Below are positions 35,431 through 44,411 of a stretch of 55,500 nucleotides of DNA, piece by piece. Source of the stretch: Clostridium arbusti SL206 (GTDB lineage: Bacteria; Bacillota; Clostridia; Clostridiales; Clostridiaceae). The notes beneath the pieces are model-generated. The model was not told where the DNA came from. It was given only the letters and a program-made list of their open reading frames with translations, and did no database searches. The DNA lies in contig NZ_BAEV01000012.1 in assembly GCF_000246895.1 (NCBI RefSeq), positions 1 through 55,500 of the forward strand. The letters are read 5' to 3'. The stretch's first letter is position 1; each line of letters starts with the position of its first letter. A program made the position numbers and the translations under genes.

Positions 35431-35505
35431 TGGTAGCCCCAACGGGAATCGAACCCGTGATTCCGCCTTGAGAGGGCGATGTCTTAACCGCTTGACCATG
35501 AGGCC
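35431..35505 (-). tRNA. tRNA-Glu (anticodon CTC)
   Basis: A 75-nt cloverleaf with encoded CCA. Acceptor GGCCTCA pairs with TGGGGCT (G-U closing pair), anticodon loop CTCTCAA gives CTC, and the T arm is CGGGTTCGATTCCCG. The discriminator base is A. It reads glutamate GAG codons. It is the only intact copy; three partial 3' copies lie at lower coordinates, the side where elements integrating into its 3' end would sit. Confidence 0.93.
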
Positions 35506-35893
35506 ACATTATAACATTTATATGACATGGAACTAAGCTCCATGTCATAATTAAAAAAACATTATTTTTAAAATGTATTTCCGATATGTCGTCACGCCTA
35601 AAAGTCACACCCGCACTATAGCAGGTGGGTTTTTCTCAATTTGCTTCTATCTACTTCCCAATTAAAGAGAAGTTCCATATCCACAAATAATATTTTGAAA
35701 ATCCCTTTTTGATTATGTCGGTTGAACATATAAGCTTCACGGGCACATCAGAACTAACTACGTGTATTATTATATCATTTTTCACTTTAGTTTCAAACTT
35801 TTATTTCATCAATTAGCCCTATTTTTAGAGTTTAAATATACAATACCTCAATTTTACTCTGTTATTCTTTCATTTACTTGTGCATACATAATA
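35506..35893. other. Intergenic region with orphan terminator-like hairpin
   Basis: About 390 bp upstream of tRNA-Glu; it must carry the tRNA promoter. A plus-strand hairpin CACCCGC / GCAGGTG followed by GGTTTTT (about 35608-35633) has no gene to terminate. The rest shows nothing I can name. Confidence 0.4.
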
Positions 35894-36289
35894 CTAAAGT
35901 TTTAAATCATCTATTACATTTTCAATATTAATATTTTTATTTTCATCATAAAATATTGCAACTACTTCACTATATTCATACTGATCATCTATGTCATAAG
36001 TTATAAACTGAATTTCTATGTTAAATTCTTTCATACAGTCTTCTAATAGGTCTCCAACATTGTCTATTACTATATCATTTAAATAAGGCTTAAAGAATTC
36101 ACCATACCAAACTTCTCCTTCCTCTTCATCTTCACATTCGTCATTTGCGTAGGCTCTTGCTGCTTCAATCTCAGAATCATCGAAGTCATAATAAATCCTA
36201 GTAGTAAAAATATCTTCTTTATACTTAATTTCTTCTATATCATCTATTTGATTTTGTTTTAAAAATTTTATTATATTTTGTTTATCCAT
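35894..36289 (-). CDS. Acidic hypothetical protein
   Basis: About 131 residues from MDKQNIIKFLKQNQ; the ATG at 36289 has GGAGGG 7 nt before it and is preferred to an upstream TTG. It is strikingly acidic (for example NDECEDEEEGEVW and DIDDQYEYSE), soluble and without a signal peptide. I do not recognise a family. It is monocistronic and next to the divergent arginase gene. Hypothetical, but composition and RBS make it a real gene. Confidence 0.7.
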   Translation of the reverse strand: MDKQNIIKFLKQNQIDDIEEIKYKEDIFTTRIYYDFDDSEIEAARAYANDECEDEEEGEVWYGEFFKPYLNDIVIDNVGDLLEDCMKEFNIEIQFITYDIDDQYEYSEVVAIFYDENKNINIENVIDDLKL

Positions 36290-36587
36290 AACAAAACCCT
36301 CCAAAAATTTTTTTGATAATTATATGTTTTTTGGTTAAATTTAATATTAAAGTCTTTCTTGTAATTATAATATCACAGAAATACATAAATTATAATTGTA
36401 AATATAAAAATTATATATATGAATATATCTTATGTAAATATTTAAAATCTTTTTCATTTTAATTAATATATAGTCAGTTACTATATAGATTTAATAAAGT
36501 TTATTGCATATAAAAACTTGATAAACAAAAAATATAGAGAAGGGATATGGTTAAGATTATCCAAATTTTCTTAACCAGGTATGATAA

Positions 36588-37487
36588 ATGATTATAAATA
36601 TGATAGGAGTACCATTATTTTATGGTTCGGATAGAAAAGGTGTAGACTGTGCTCCAGATAAATTAAGAGAAAATAGAATAATAGATATTATTCATAATGA
36701 CCATCACGAAATATATGATTGTGGAAATATGTTTGTTCCAAATGTAAATGAAGGGAATAAATATTCCTTTAATTCTAAAATGAAATATTTAAAGCCCATT
36801 ATAGATGTCAATACAAATTTAGCCCATGAGGTATATAGTTCCTTCACCTCTGGTAGTTTTCCTTTCGTAGTTGGAGGAGACCATTCCTTAGGCCTTGGCA
36901 GCATATCAGGAGCTAGTAAATACCACAAAAATCTTGCAGTAATATGGGTAGATGCCCATGGTGATATAAATACTGATAAAACTACAAACTCTGGTAATGT
37001 ACATGGCATGCCTCTAGCTGCTGCTATGGGTATAGGACCATCTATCTTAACAGATTTGTACTTTAAAGGTAGAAAGGTAGAACCAGAAAACGTATTTATA
37101 ATAGGTGCACGAGACTTAGATAAAGGAGAGTCAGCATTAGTTGAAGAGAAAAGAATTAGTTTATATTCAACTAAAGATATAAAAAATAAAGGCATAGAAT
37201 TTATTCTTGAGGAAATCCACCATAAACTAATTGAAAATGGTGTAGATGCGGTACATTTAAGTTTTGATATAGATTGCCTTGATCCTTCTATTGTTCCTGG
37301 CACTGGTACTCCTGTTTTAAATGGCATGTCTATAGAAGATGCAAAATTTCTACTAAGGTATTTAATGAGTACCAAACTTATAAAATCAATGGATTTAGTC
37401 GAGTTAAATACTTTATTGGATAAAAATGATTCTACAACAAAGCTAGTTATAGATCTAGTAGACTGGACCTTTAAAAATATGCATTAA
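36588..37487 (+). CDS. rocF: Arginase
   Basis: A 299-residue binuclear manganese hydrolase of the ureohydrolase family. Metal-site motifs: GGDHS, DAHGD (usually DAHxD) and SFDIDCLDPS, followed by GTGTP. The specificity loop region is NSGNVHGMPLAA, as in arginases rather than agmatinases (SGNxHGMP). It splits arginine to ornithine and urea. The RBS is weak. A strong terminator follows. No ornithine-cycle genes are adjacent. Confidence 0.9.
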   Translation: MIINMIGVPLFYGSDRKGVDCAPDKLRENRIIDIIHNDHHEIYDCGNMFVPNVNEGNKYSFNSKMKYLKPIIDVNTNLAHEVYSSFTSGSFPFVVGGDHSLGLGSISGASKYHKNLAVIWVDAHGDINTDKTTNSGNVHGMPLAAAMGIGPSILTDLYFKGRKVEPENVFIIGARDLDKGESALVEEKRISLYSTKDIKNKGIEFILEEIHHKLIENGVDAVHLSFDIDCLDPSIVPGTGTPVLNGMSIEDAKFLLRYLMSTKLIKSMDLVELNTLLDKNDSTTKLVIDLVDWTFKNMH

Positions 37488-37555
37488 TAAACTTTTTTAT
37501 AAGCTACAATTGTTATAGTAAAATTCAATACTGATTTTTAAGATTATATAACTAA

Positions 37556-37598
37556 AAAGCTAAGCATATAACCCTTAACTTGGTATATACTTAGCTTT
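37556..37598 (+). terminator. Terminator of arginase
   Basis: Stem AAAGCTAAG / CTTAGCTTT with further inner pairing (ATATA / TATAT), then ATTAAATT. Confidence 0.65.
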
Positions 37599-37714
37599 AT
37601 TAAATTATGTATAAAAAAGTTTTTCAAATGTGACATTAACCATAATTACTCAAGCTAATTCATCTAAACTTAGTGAGAGTACAAATTTCCTCTAAGTAAG
37701 ATTCATTGATAGTT

Positions 37715-38893
37715 TTATAATAAGGCTATAAATTTTTCTACAAATTCATCTGCTCCACTAAATTTCTTTTCAGCTGGAACAAATTTAAATCTATATCCTT
37801 CTGGTACTGTTTTAAATTTAAGAGTTTTTAATCTCTCAGTAAGCATTGGAACACCTTCTCCGCTCCATCCATAGGATCCAAATGCACCTGCGGCTTTACC
37901 TCTATTAACAATGGCTGATACATGTGAAAGTACATCCCATGATGGCTTTACAGCATCTTGATTTATTGTAGGCGAACCAATTAGGATACCACTTGCCTTT
38001 TCAATAAGTTCATTTATTTCAGAAGGATCCATAGATGTAATTTCATGCACCTCTGCTTTTATACCTTTTTTATTTATAGATTCAGCTAAATAATCTGCCA
38101 TAAGTCCTGTATTTCCATAAGCAGTTATATAAAATACTTGTACATTTTTTTCCTTAATAGGTTCTTGTTTTGCCCATTCTCTGTAAAGATTAATATATTT
38201 CTCCACATTTTTAATGTGAACTGGTCCATGACTTGGTGCCACCATCTGGATTTTTAAATCTTTTATTTTATCTAGTCCTGCATTAACAAATCTTTTGAAT
38301 GGAGCCATTATTACATCAAAATAATATTTCATTTCTTGGAAATATTCTTCATTACAGTTATCAGTTACATCACAAGTTGGACAATAGTGACATCCCATTA
38401 CATCGCAAGTAAACAATGTAGCATCTGATTCATCATAAGTAAACATTGTATCAGGCCAATGTAAATTTGGTGCAGATATGAACTTCAAATTAGTTTTTCC
38501 AAGATTAAGACTACCAAGCGCTAATGCATCTTCATTTTTAAAATCTCCATTAACAATTTCCTTTGCATAATTTATAGCAGCTTTTGTAGCTATTATTGTT
38601 GCATCTGGATATTCTTCTATAAGTCTAAAAAGTGAACCACTATGATCAAGTTCTGTATGTTGAACAATGATGTAATCCACTTTTCTTTCACCTATAACTT
38701 CTTTTATATTATCTAAAAATTCATCAAAAAATCCATTTTTAACACTATCAATTACAGCTACTTTTTCATCATCAATTAAATAAGAATTATAAGTACTTCC
38801 CTTTTTAGTATTCATTATTATATCGAATACTCTTAATTCCTCATCTTTTACCCCAACCCAATAGATGTTGTCTTTTAATTTTATAGCGCTCAT
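37715..38893 (-). CDS. A-type flavoprotein / flavodiiron protein (FprA)
   Basis: About 392 residues; the ATG at 38893 is preferred since AGGAGG lies 7 nt before it. N-terminal metallo-beta-lactamase-like diiron domain with HTELDHSG, the Asp/His ligands around CDVMGCHY, and SHGPVH; C-terminal flavodoxin domain ([32 protein letters not shown]). These enzymes reduce O2 or NO to water or N2O, protecting anaerobes. Typical length, with no rubredoxin tail. Repeat copy B lies about 100 bp upstream. Confidence 0.93.
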   Translation of the reverse strand: MSAIKLKDNIYWVGVKDEELRVFDIIMNTKKGSTYNSYLIDDEKVAVIDSVKNGFFDEFLDNIKEVIGERKVDYIIVQHTELDHSGSLFRLIEEYPDATIIATKAAINYAKEIVNGDFKNEDALALGSLNLGKTNLKFISAPNLHWPDTMFTYDESDATLFTCDVMGCHYCPTCDVTDNCNEEYFQEMKYYFDVIMAPFKRFVNAGLDKIKDLKIQMVAPSHGPVHIKNVEKYINLYREWAKQEPIKEKNVQVFYITAYGNTGLMADYLAESINKKGIKAEVHEITSMDPSEINELIEKASGILIGSPTINQDAVKPSWDVLSHVSAIVNRGKAAGAFGSYGWSGEGVPMLTERLKTLKFKTVPEGYRFKFVPAEKKFSGADEFVEKFIALL

Positions 38894-38995
38894 TTTCATA
38901 CCTCCTATAAATTCTTCCTCTTATAATGTTTCATAGCCAAAATTAAATTCTTAAATTCATTTAATTTTACCACAACTAAGCAATATTTCAAACTT

Positions 38996-39156
38996 AGGCA
39001 TGTGAAAATAAATAATAAGTCAAAGATGCGACGTATATTTTGAATTATACAAGGAAACAGGTTCTGATGATAGTGGTGCTATCAGAGGGTTCTGTTAACG
39101 TAGTATGATTCAAAATAGACTAGCATACTGACTAGTTATTTATTTGAATGTGCCTT
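38996..39156. repeat. ~160-bp inverted-repeat element, copy B
   Basis: Opposite orientation to copies A and C. Ends AGGCATGTGAAAATAAATAA and TTATTTATTTGAATGTGCCT. The central hairpin contains GATAG-type and CTATC-type arms around TGGTG. It lies upstream of the flavodiiron gene and downstream of nothing obvious except the helD terminator. Confidence 0.75.
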
Positions 39157-39217
39157 ATATGTTAATTTTTTAACTTAATCTGCCAATAGATAGCATTTAT
39201 ATTATTAATTATAAACA

Positions 39218-39260
39218 AAATTCTTAGATTTAATTTTATTCTAATTAAATCTAAGAATTT
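39218..39260 (-). terminator. Terminator of helD paralogue 1
   Basis: Near-perfect 18-bp stem AAATTCTTAGATTTAATT / AATTAAATCTAAGAATTT, with TTTG on the minus-strand side. Confidence 0.8.
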
Positions 39261-39288
39261 ATCTTATATATACATAATACTGAAGTAT

Positions 39289-41583
39289 TTAGTTATCATT
39301 TAAAAGTGAAGATAACTTCTTATTATAAAATACATATTCTAAATGCAAGGCCCTTGTAAGTACTACGTATAATATTTTTTTATCCAGTTCATTATCAGCA
39401 TAATTATCCTCATTACAGTTATATATTATGCTACAGTCAAACTCTAATCCCTTTGTCATATAAGATGGAATAATTACTTTTTCTAGTTTCACATCTTTAT
39501 CTGTATCCTTTATTATGTTCCAATCATAGTTACTATATTTTTTTAAAAATCCTTTTATTTTTTTACATTCCTCATAAGTTCTACCTATAATTGCTACATT
39601 ACTTTTTCCTAGTTTTTCACAATATTTTACAATTTCATCAAGCTTAGAGGCAAAATCTTTATTATTTTCAAATTTTTTAATTTCTGGTTCCATTCCATGT
39701 CTTAATACCGGTTTTGCTGGCTTTAAACTATTTTCTTGTTTTATTAGTATCTTATTAGCAAAATTTATAATTTCTACTGTGGAACGATAACTTTGTGTTA
39801 ATTGAACATAGTTCCCATCGTTTAAGAATACAGCGCTTATAAGTTTTTTCCAATCATCTATACCTTTATAATAGTAAATTCCTTGGCCTACATCTCCAAC
39901 TATTGTATATGAATTATTTCTTGCCATAGCTTTAATTATACAGTATTGAAAAAAGCTATAATCCTGGGCTTCATCTATAACTATATGTTTAAATGTAAAT
40001 TTTTCTGGTACACCTTCTATTTTAAATTTCAAATAAATCATAGCAGCTAAATCATCACTATCTACGATTCCCTTTTCTTCATTATGTTTTAATTCTACTT
40101 TTATATAATCAGATAATTCTTTCGGTATTTTATTTTCAGTAACCCTATTAAACATATCTTTATCATTAAAAAGTTTATGAAGAAGCTGTTTAGTATCCTT
40201 ATGTTTCCAATTTTCAAAATAGTCCTCTATATTATTTTTAGCAAGCTTTATTATATATTTCTTTTTAGCATCTCTTTCATCATATAACTCTATAATTTTC
40301 TTTCGTCTTTCTGTTCCATCTTCCATGGTCTTTTTTATTCTAGCTATGTTATATTCATAATTAAAAGCTACCTTTTCTATTATTTCTGCAATTCTATCTG
40401 AAAATTTAATTGTAAAATATCTTTTTATTTCATCTTTTCTTCTATCTACAGGCAAATGTGTCATATCTTTTATAAATAATCTCTTTATATCCACTGCAGA
40501 AAACAACATATATTTATCCACTCTTATATCTTCAATTTCTGCATCTTTTTCTTCTATATACTTTATATAATTATCCATAATACATTTATACATCATAGAT
40601 CCCTTGAGTCTACTGCTTGACGTTATAAAATTATTATTTTCACCTTTTTCTTCCAATATTTCAGCAAGCTTTTTATCCTTGGTAAGTACTTTTCCCTTTA
40701 AATTAAGCATTTCAATAGACAATTCTTCAAAAGTTTTCTGTTTAACTTTATTAATTCCAAGACTAGGCAGTACCATTGAAATATAATCCAAAAATATTTT
40801 ATTTGGTGCAATAACTAATATATCACTACCATTTAAGTTTTTACGATATTTGTAAAGAAGATAAGCAAGTCTATGTAGTGCAATAGTTGTCTTTCCTGAT
40901 CCCGCCGATCCTTGTACTATAAGGGGCGAATTTTTACTTGCTCTTATAATATCATTTTGCTCCTTTTGTATGGTGGCAACTACATCTTTAAGCTTGCTAC
41001 TAACGCTTTCTTCAAGATTTATCCTTAGGAATTCATCTACTAGTGAATTTTCATCGTTATCACTGGACTTTAATATTATTTCATTTATCCCTTCATCAAA
41101 GGCATCTTTCAGTTTTGAATCTCTAATTAAAAATTTGCGTTTTAAATTTAATGTTCCATCTACAAATCCATCTGGTATTTCATAAGAAGTTTCTCCTTGC
41201 GTTCCACTGTAATATAAATCTGCAATAGGTGCTCTCCAGTCAATTACAATTTCATCTCCTGTTTTACTGTCACCAAGACCAAACTTTCCTATATAATAGC
41301 TTTCATTATCTCTATATTTTTCTCTAAAATCTATTCTTGCAAAATAAGGTTGCTCCTCTGCATCCATATATTTTTCTAAATTTTTATGTGTTATGTTATA
41401 TAATTTTTGAGTTGTCTCTAGTTCCTCATTATATCTACCTTTAGATTGTTTTCTAAGTTCAGCAATTTTCCCTTGAAGATCTAAATCATTCTTATTTATT
41501 AAATCAATTTCATTCTTTATCCAATTTTTTGTGTTATTTAGTCTATCCTTTTCCAATTTAAAATTTTCTTTATCTATGGCCAT
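39289..41583 (-). CDS. HelD-like RNA polymerase-associated helicase, paralogue 1
   Basis: A 764-residue UvrD/Rep-like SF1 ATPase of the HelD type. N-terminal long coiled coil, the family motif VIDWRAPIADLYYSG, Walker A GSAGSGKTTIALHR, IDEAQDYSFFQY (motif II), TQSYRSTVEI and TKGLEFDCSIIY. HelD releases stalled RNA polymerase from DNA; some relatives give rifampicin tolerance. A second paralogue lies 3 kb away on the same strand. Start ATG at 41583 follows GTGGGG. Confidence 0.88.
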   Translation of the reverse strand: MAIDKENFKLEKDRLNNTKNWIKNEIDLINKNDLDLQGKIAELRKQSKGRYNEELETTQKLYNITHKNLEKYMDAEEQPYFARIDFREKYRDNESYYIGKFGLGDSKTGDEIVIDWRAPIADLYYSGTQGETSYEIPDGFVDGTLNLKRKFLIRDSKLKDAFDEGINEIILKSSDNDENSLVDEFLRINLEESVSSKLKDVVATIQKEQNDIIRASKNSPLIVQGSAGSGKTTIALHRLAYLLYKYRKNLNGSDILVIAPNKIFLDYISMVLPSLGINKVKQKTFEELSIEMLNLKGKVLTKDKKLAEILEEKGENNNFITSSSRLKGSMMYKCIMDNYIKYIEEKDAEIEDIRVDKYMLFSAVDIKRLFIKDMTHLPVDRRKDEIKRYFTIKFSDRIAEIIEKVAFNYEYNIARIKKTMEDGTERRKKIIELYDERDAKKKYIIKLAKNNIEDYFENWKHKDTKQLLHKLFNDKDMFNRVTENKIPKELSDYIKVELKHNEEKGIVDSDDLAAMIYLKFKIEGVPEKFTFKHIVIDEAQDYSFFQYCIIKAMARNNSYTIVGDVGQGIYYYKGIDDWKKLISAVFLNDGNYVQLTQSYRSTVEIINFANKILIKQENSLKPAKPVLRHGMEPEIKKFENNKDFASKLDEIVKYCEKLGKSNVAIIGRTYEECKKIKGFLKKYSNYDWNIIKDTDKDVKLEKVIIPSYMTKGLEFDCSIIYNCNEDNYADNELDKKILYVVLTRALHLEYVFYNKKLSSLLNDN

Positions 41584-41750
41584 ATTAAAACCCCACTTTA
41601 ATAAATATTTTAAATAATCTATCTATACTATTATTTTTATATGCAAAATAAAATTATATCCCTAGTATGTAAATTAATCAATAGCACTATTTTAAGTTTT
41701 TGCTGCATATAATTTTATTATAACTTATACTTTTGGGAGGTAGTTATATT

Positions 41751-42578
41751 ATGAAAATCCTGATTACAGGAATTGAAAATTCATTATCAAAATACATTAA
41801 AAATTACTTTGATAACACTCATGAAATATATAGTTTTACAAGAGACGAACTAGACATATCAAATAGAGAAATGACCTATAGAATTATAACAGATATCAAA
41901 CCCGATATTTTAATTCATGTTGATTCAATGAGCAATATTGATACCTGCGAATCAGATGAATCCCTTGCCTATACCATAAATACCATAGGAACACTGAATG
42001 TTGCTTATCCCTGCAGCATATTAAATATCCCTATAATTTATTTATCTACTTCTTATGTATATGGTGGTGAGAAAGATTCCCCTTATTTTGAAACCGACAA
42101 ATGTTCTCCTGTAAATATATATGGTAAAACAAAACTTGCGGGAGAAAAACTTATTAGAACTCTTTGCAAGAAATATTTCATTGTACGAACTGGCTGGATA
42201 TTCGGTGAGGATAATTGTTTTGTAAAAAAAGTATTGAGTAATAAAAATGTATCTATGTTTGTATGCAGTACTGAAACAGGTAGCCCTACATATGTAGCGG
42301 ACCTATGTAATGTAATTGAAAAAATGTTTTACTCAGACTTATATGGAATATACAACTGCGGCAATCCTCCTAGTACTACTAAATCAACTTGGGTAAAGAA
42401 GATTTTTAACTATGCAGGCATAGAAAGACGTATACTTGAAATACCAGAAAATTTTTTAAGAAATACTGCAACACGTCCTAAAAATTCTTCTTTAAATATA
42501 TCTCTTATAAAAAATTGCTTTGATATAGACCTTCCTGATTGGGAAGATAGACTTATCCAATATATAAACACCAAATAG
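41751..42578 (+). CDS. RmlD-like dTDP-4-dehydrorhamnose reductase family protein
   Basis: About 275 residues from MKILITGIENSL; the ATG at 41751 has GGGAGGT upstream, so a TTG at 41733 is rejected. Extended-SDR fold with YLSTSYVYGG and the active-site YGKTKLAGEK (YxxxK). The N-terminal glycine motif is TGIENSLSKY where TGxxGxxG is expected, so NAD(P) binding may be altered. No other rhamnose genes are near, so the nucleotide-sugar role is uncertain. Confidence 0.8.
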   Translation: MKILITGIENSLSKYIKNYFDNTHEIYSFTRDELDISNREMTYRIITDIKPDILIHVDSMSNIDTCESDESLAYTINTIGTLNVAYPCSILNIPIIYLSTSYVYGGEKDSPYFETDKCSPVNIYGKTKLAGEKLIRTLCKKYFIVRTGWIFGEDNCFVKKVLSNKNVSMFVCSTETGSPTYVADLCNVIEKMFYSDLYGIYNCGNPPSTTKSTWVKKIFNYAGIERRILEIPENFLRNTATRPKNSSLNISLIKNCFDIDLPDWEDRLIQYINTK

Positions 42579-42632
42579 TATATACATGATAATAATATGA
42601 TATATATTCTACAAATTAGTTAGATGAAATAT

Positions 42633-42672
42633 AAAAACACTATCAAAATCCATGAATTTTGATAGTGTTTTT
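42633..42672. terminator. Bidirectional terminator between rmlD-like gene and birA
   Basis: Perfect stem AAAAACACTATCAAAAT / ATTTTGATAGTGTTTTT between convergent genes. Confidence 0.85.
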
Positions 42673-42676
42673 GGAG

Positions 42677-43663
42677 CTATATATAGCTTTTCATTCCCCT
42701 TATAGATATTTCCCCGGATATTAAATTTTCTCTTTTTCCATCTTCATATTGAACAACAAGTTCTCCTTTATTGTCTATATCCAGTACCTTTGCATTTATT
42801 GAATTTTCTCTTTTAATAACTCTAATTTCTCTGCCTATCAGAATAGAATTTTCTCTACAAATGGATATAGTCTTCTCTATATCTTCTCTTTCAATGAAAT
42901 CTTCATATAGGACTTCAAAATTGTTGAGTATTCTACTTACAATTTCTTTTCTACTTAAGCTTTTACCTGTTTCTATTTTTACAGAAGTAGCCATTTCTTT
43001 CACCTCTTCTGTAAAATCACCTTCATCTAGATTTACATTTATACCAATACCCATAACTAAAAAGTTTACTTTAGTAAGCTCAGCGCTCATCTCAGTAAGT
43101 ATACCACAAATCTTTTTTTTATTTAGCAATATATCATTAGGCCATTTTATAAGAGTCTCTATTTTCATTTCTCTAAAGGCCTTATTTATAGCCGCTGCAC
43201 CTATTTGAGTTACCATAGCTACATTTAAAGGATTTATATCTGGTTTTAAAATAATTGACATCCATATGCCCTTACCCTTTGGAGATATAAAATTCCTTCC
43301 CATTCGTCCCTTTCCCATAGTCTGTTCTTCTGATATTATAACTGTACCATTTTTTTCATCTAATAAAGCTAATTCCTTAGCTTTATTATTTGTAGAATCA
43401 ATACTATCAAAATGAATAATACTTCTTCCTATATATTTTGTATTTAAACTTCCTGCTATTTCCTCATTCGTTAGTATATCTGGAGATGATATTAATCTAT
43501 AACCCTTTTTAGATATAGCTTCAATTTCATACCCATCTATTTTTAGCTGATTTATGTATTTCCATATAGCAGTACGACTAACACCAAACTTCTCGCTGAT
43601 TTCCTGGCCGGATATAAATCCTTCAACATTTCCTTTTAATAGTCTTAATATTTCATCTTTCAA
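42677..43663 (-). CDS. birA: Bifunctional biotin ligase / biotin operon repressor
   Basis: About 328 residues. The frame begins at an ATG at 43687, but AGGAGG lies 7 nt before a TTG at 43663 (LKDEILRLLKG), which I use. N-terminal winged HTH (SGQEISEKFGVSRTAIWKYI), catalytic domain with STNNKAKE, EEQTMGKGRMGRNF (biotin loop; usual GRGRxGR reads GKGRMGR), KWPNDILLN, and a C-terminal SH3-like domain. It biotinylates carboxylases and senses biotin. Confidence 0.92.
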   Translation of the reverse strand: MKDEILRLLKGNVEGFISGQEISEKFGVSRTAIWKYINQLKIDGYEIEAISKKGYRLISSPDILTNEEIAGSLNTKYIGRSIIHFDSIDSTNNKAKELALLDEKNGTVIISEEQTMGKGRMGRNFISPKGKGIWMSIILKPDINPLNVAMVTQIGAAAINKAFREMKIETLIKWPNDILLNKKKICGILTEMSAELTKVNFLVMGIGINVNLDEGDFTEEVKEMATSVKIETGKSLSRKEIVSRILNNFEVLYEDFIEREDIEKTISICRENSILIGREIRVIKRENSINAKVLDIDNKGELVVQYEDGKRENLISGEISIRGMKSYI

Positions 43664-43801
43664 TTTTTTTCCTCCTAAGTTTCTCATAGAGTAAAACTCA
43701 CTATCAATAAAAAACTACTTCTTTTAATTATTGCCATCTTTTAATATTTATTATAAATCTTATTAATATATATTCCTATATGAATTCTTATAAACACAAT
43801 T

Positions 43802-44299
43802 CTAGCAATTTAAATACCATATAGAAAAATTCAATACTCCAGCAAAGGAAACCCATGCTATATAAGGTATCATCATAAATGCTGACAATTTGTCATATTT
43901 AAAGAATTTAAAAGTAGTTAAAAGCATAAATACAAGTAAAATCATAAGTTCTAGGAAAGCAAGTCCATATAATCTTAATCTAAAAAATAAAATTGGCCAA
44001 AGAAAATTAAAAAAAAGCTGAATTCCATAGAGAAGTAATGCCTTTCTAACATTTTTTCTTTGCTTGCCCACTTCCCATATTCTATAAGCTGCTAGTCCCA
44101 TTAATAAGTATAAAATTGGCCATACTATAGGAAATAAATAGGCTGGTGGTGAAAATACTGGTTTTATAAATGCCTCATAGGTTTGAATATTTATATTTCC
44201 TAAAGATCCACCTAATAAACCTATTGCTTCAGTAATAGCAACAAATAGAATAGCTTTCAGTATATTACTCTTACCATTGACTTTAAATATATTAACCAT
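43802..44299 (-). CDS. tspO: TspO/MBR family membrane protein
   Basis: 165 residues with five predicted membrane helices. Family motifs: FSPPAYLFPIVWPILYLLMG, WPILFFRLRLYG and IPYIAWVSFAGVLNFSIW. TspO proteins bind porphyrins and related ligands. RBS GGAGGGAG. It lies between birA and the second helD, all on the minus strand; no operon partner is evident. Confidence 0.92.
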   Translation of the reverse strand: MVNIFKVNGKSNILKAILFVAITEAIGLLGGSLGNINIQTYEAFIKPVFSPPAYLFPIVWPILYLLMGLAAYRIWEVGKQRKNVRKALLLYGIQLFFNFLWPILFFRLRLYGLAFLELMILLVFMLLTTFKFFKYDKLSAFMMIPYIAWVSFAGVLNFSIWYLNC

Positions 44300-44411
44300 T
44301 ATATAGCTCCCTCCAGATTATATTATAATAATATTATAGTTAGGAGAACGTTATATTATGAGTAAAATAGATGAAAGTTAATCTTTATTTAATAAGACTA
44401 TAGTCCTAAAT

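Noticed and set aside
20786-35505. CRISPR-like interpretation of the recurring blocks
   Set aside because: Repeats are kilobases apart, contain a tRNA end and terminator, and have no spacer structure or cas genes.
35351-35608. 85-residue frame across tRNA-Glu
   Set aside because: It translates the tRNA gene and its flank; the tRNA explains the sequence.
35630-35770. Minus-strand frame reading VVSSDVPVKLICSTDIIKKG, reminiscent of IS4-type transposases
   Set aside because: Only a few residues fit the family pattern and the continuation does not match; too weak to list.
36704-37375. 223-residue minus-strand frame inside arginase
   Set aside because: Lies wholly opposite the conserved arginase motifs; no RBS, no recognisable family.
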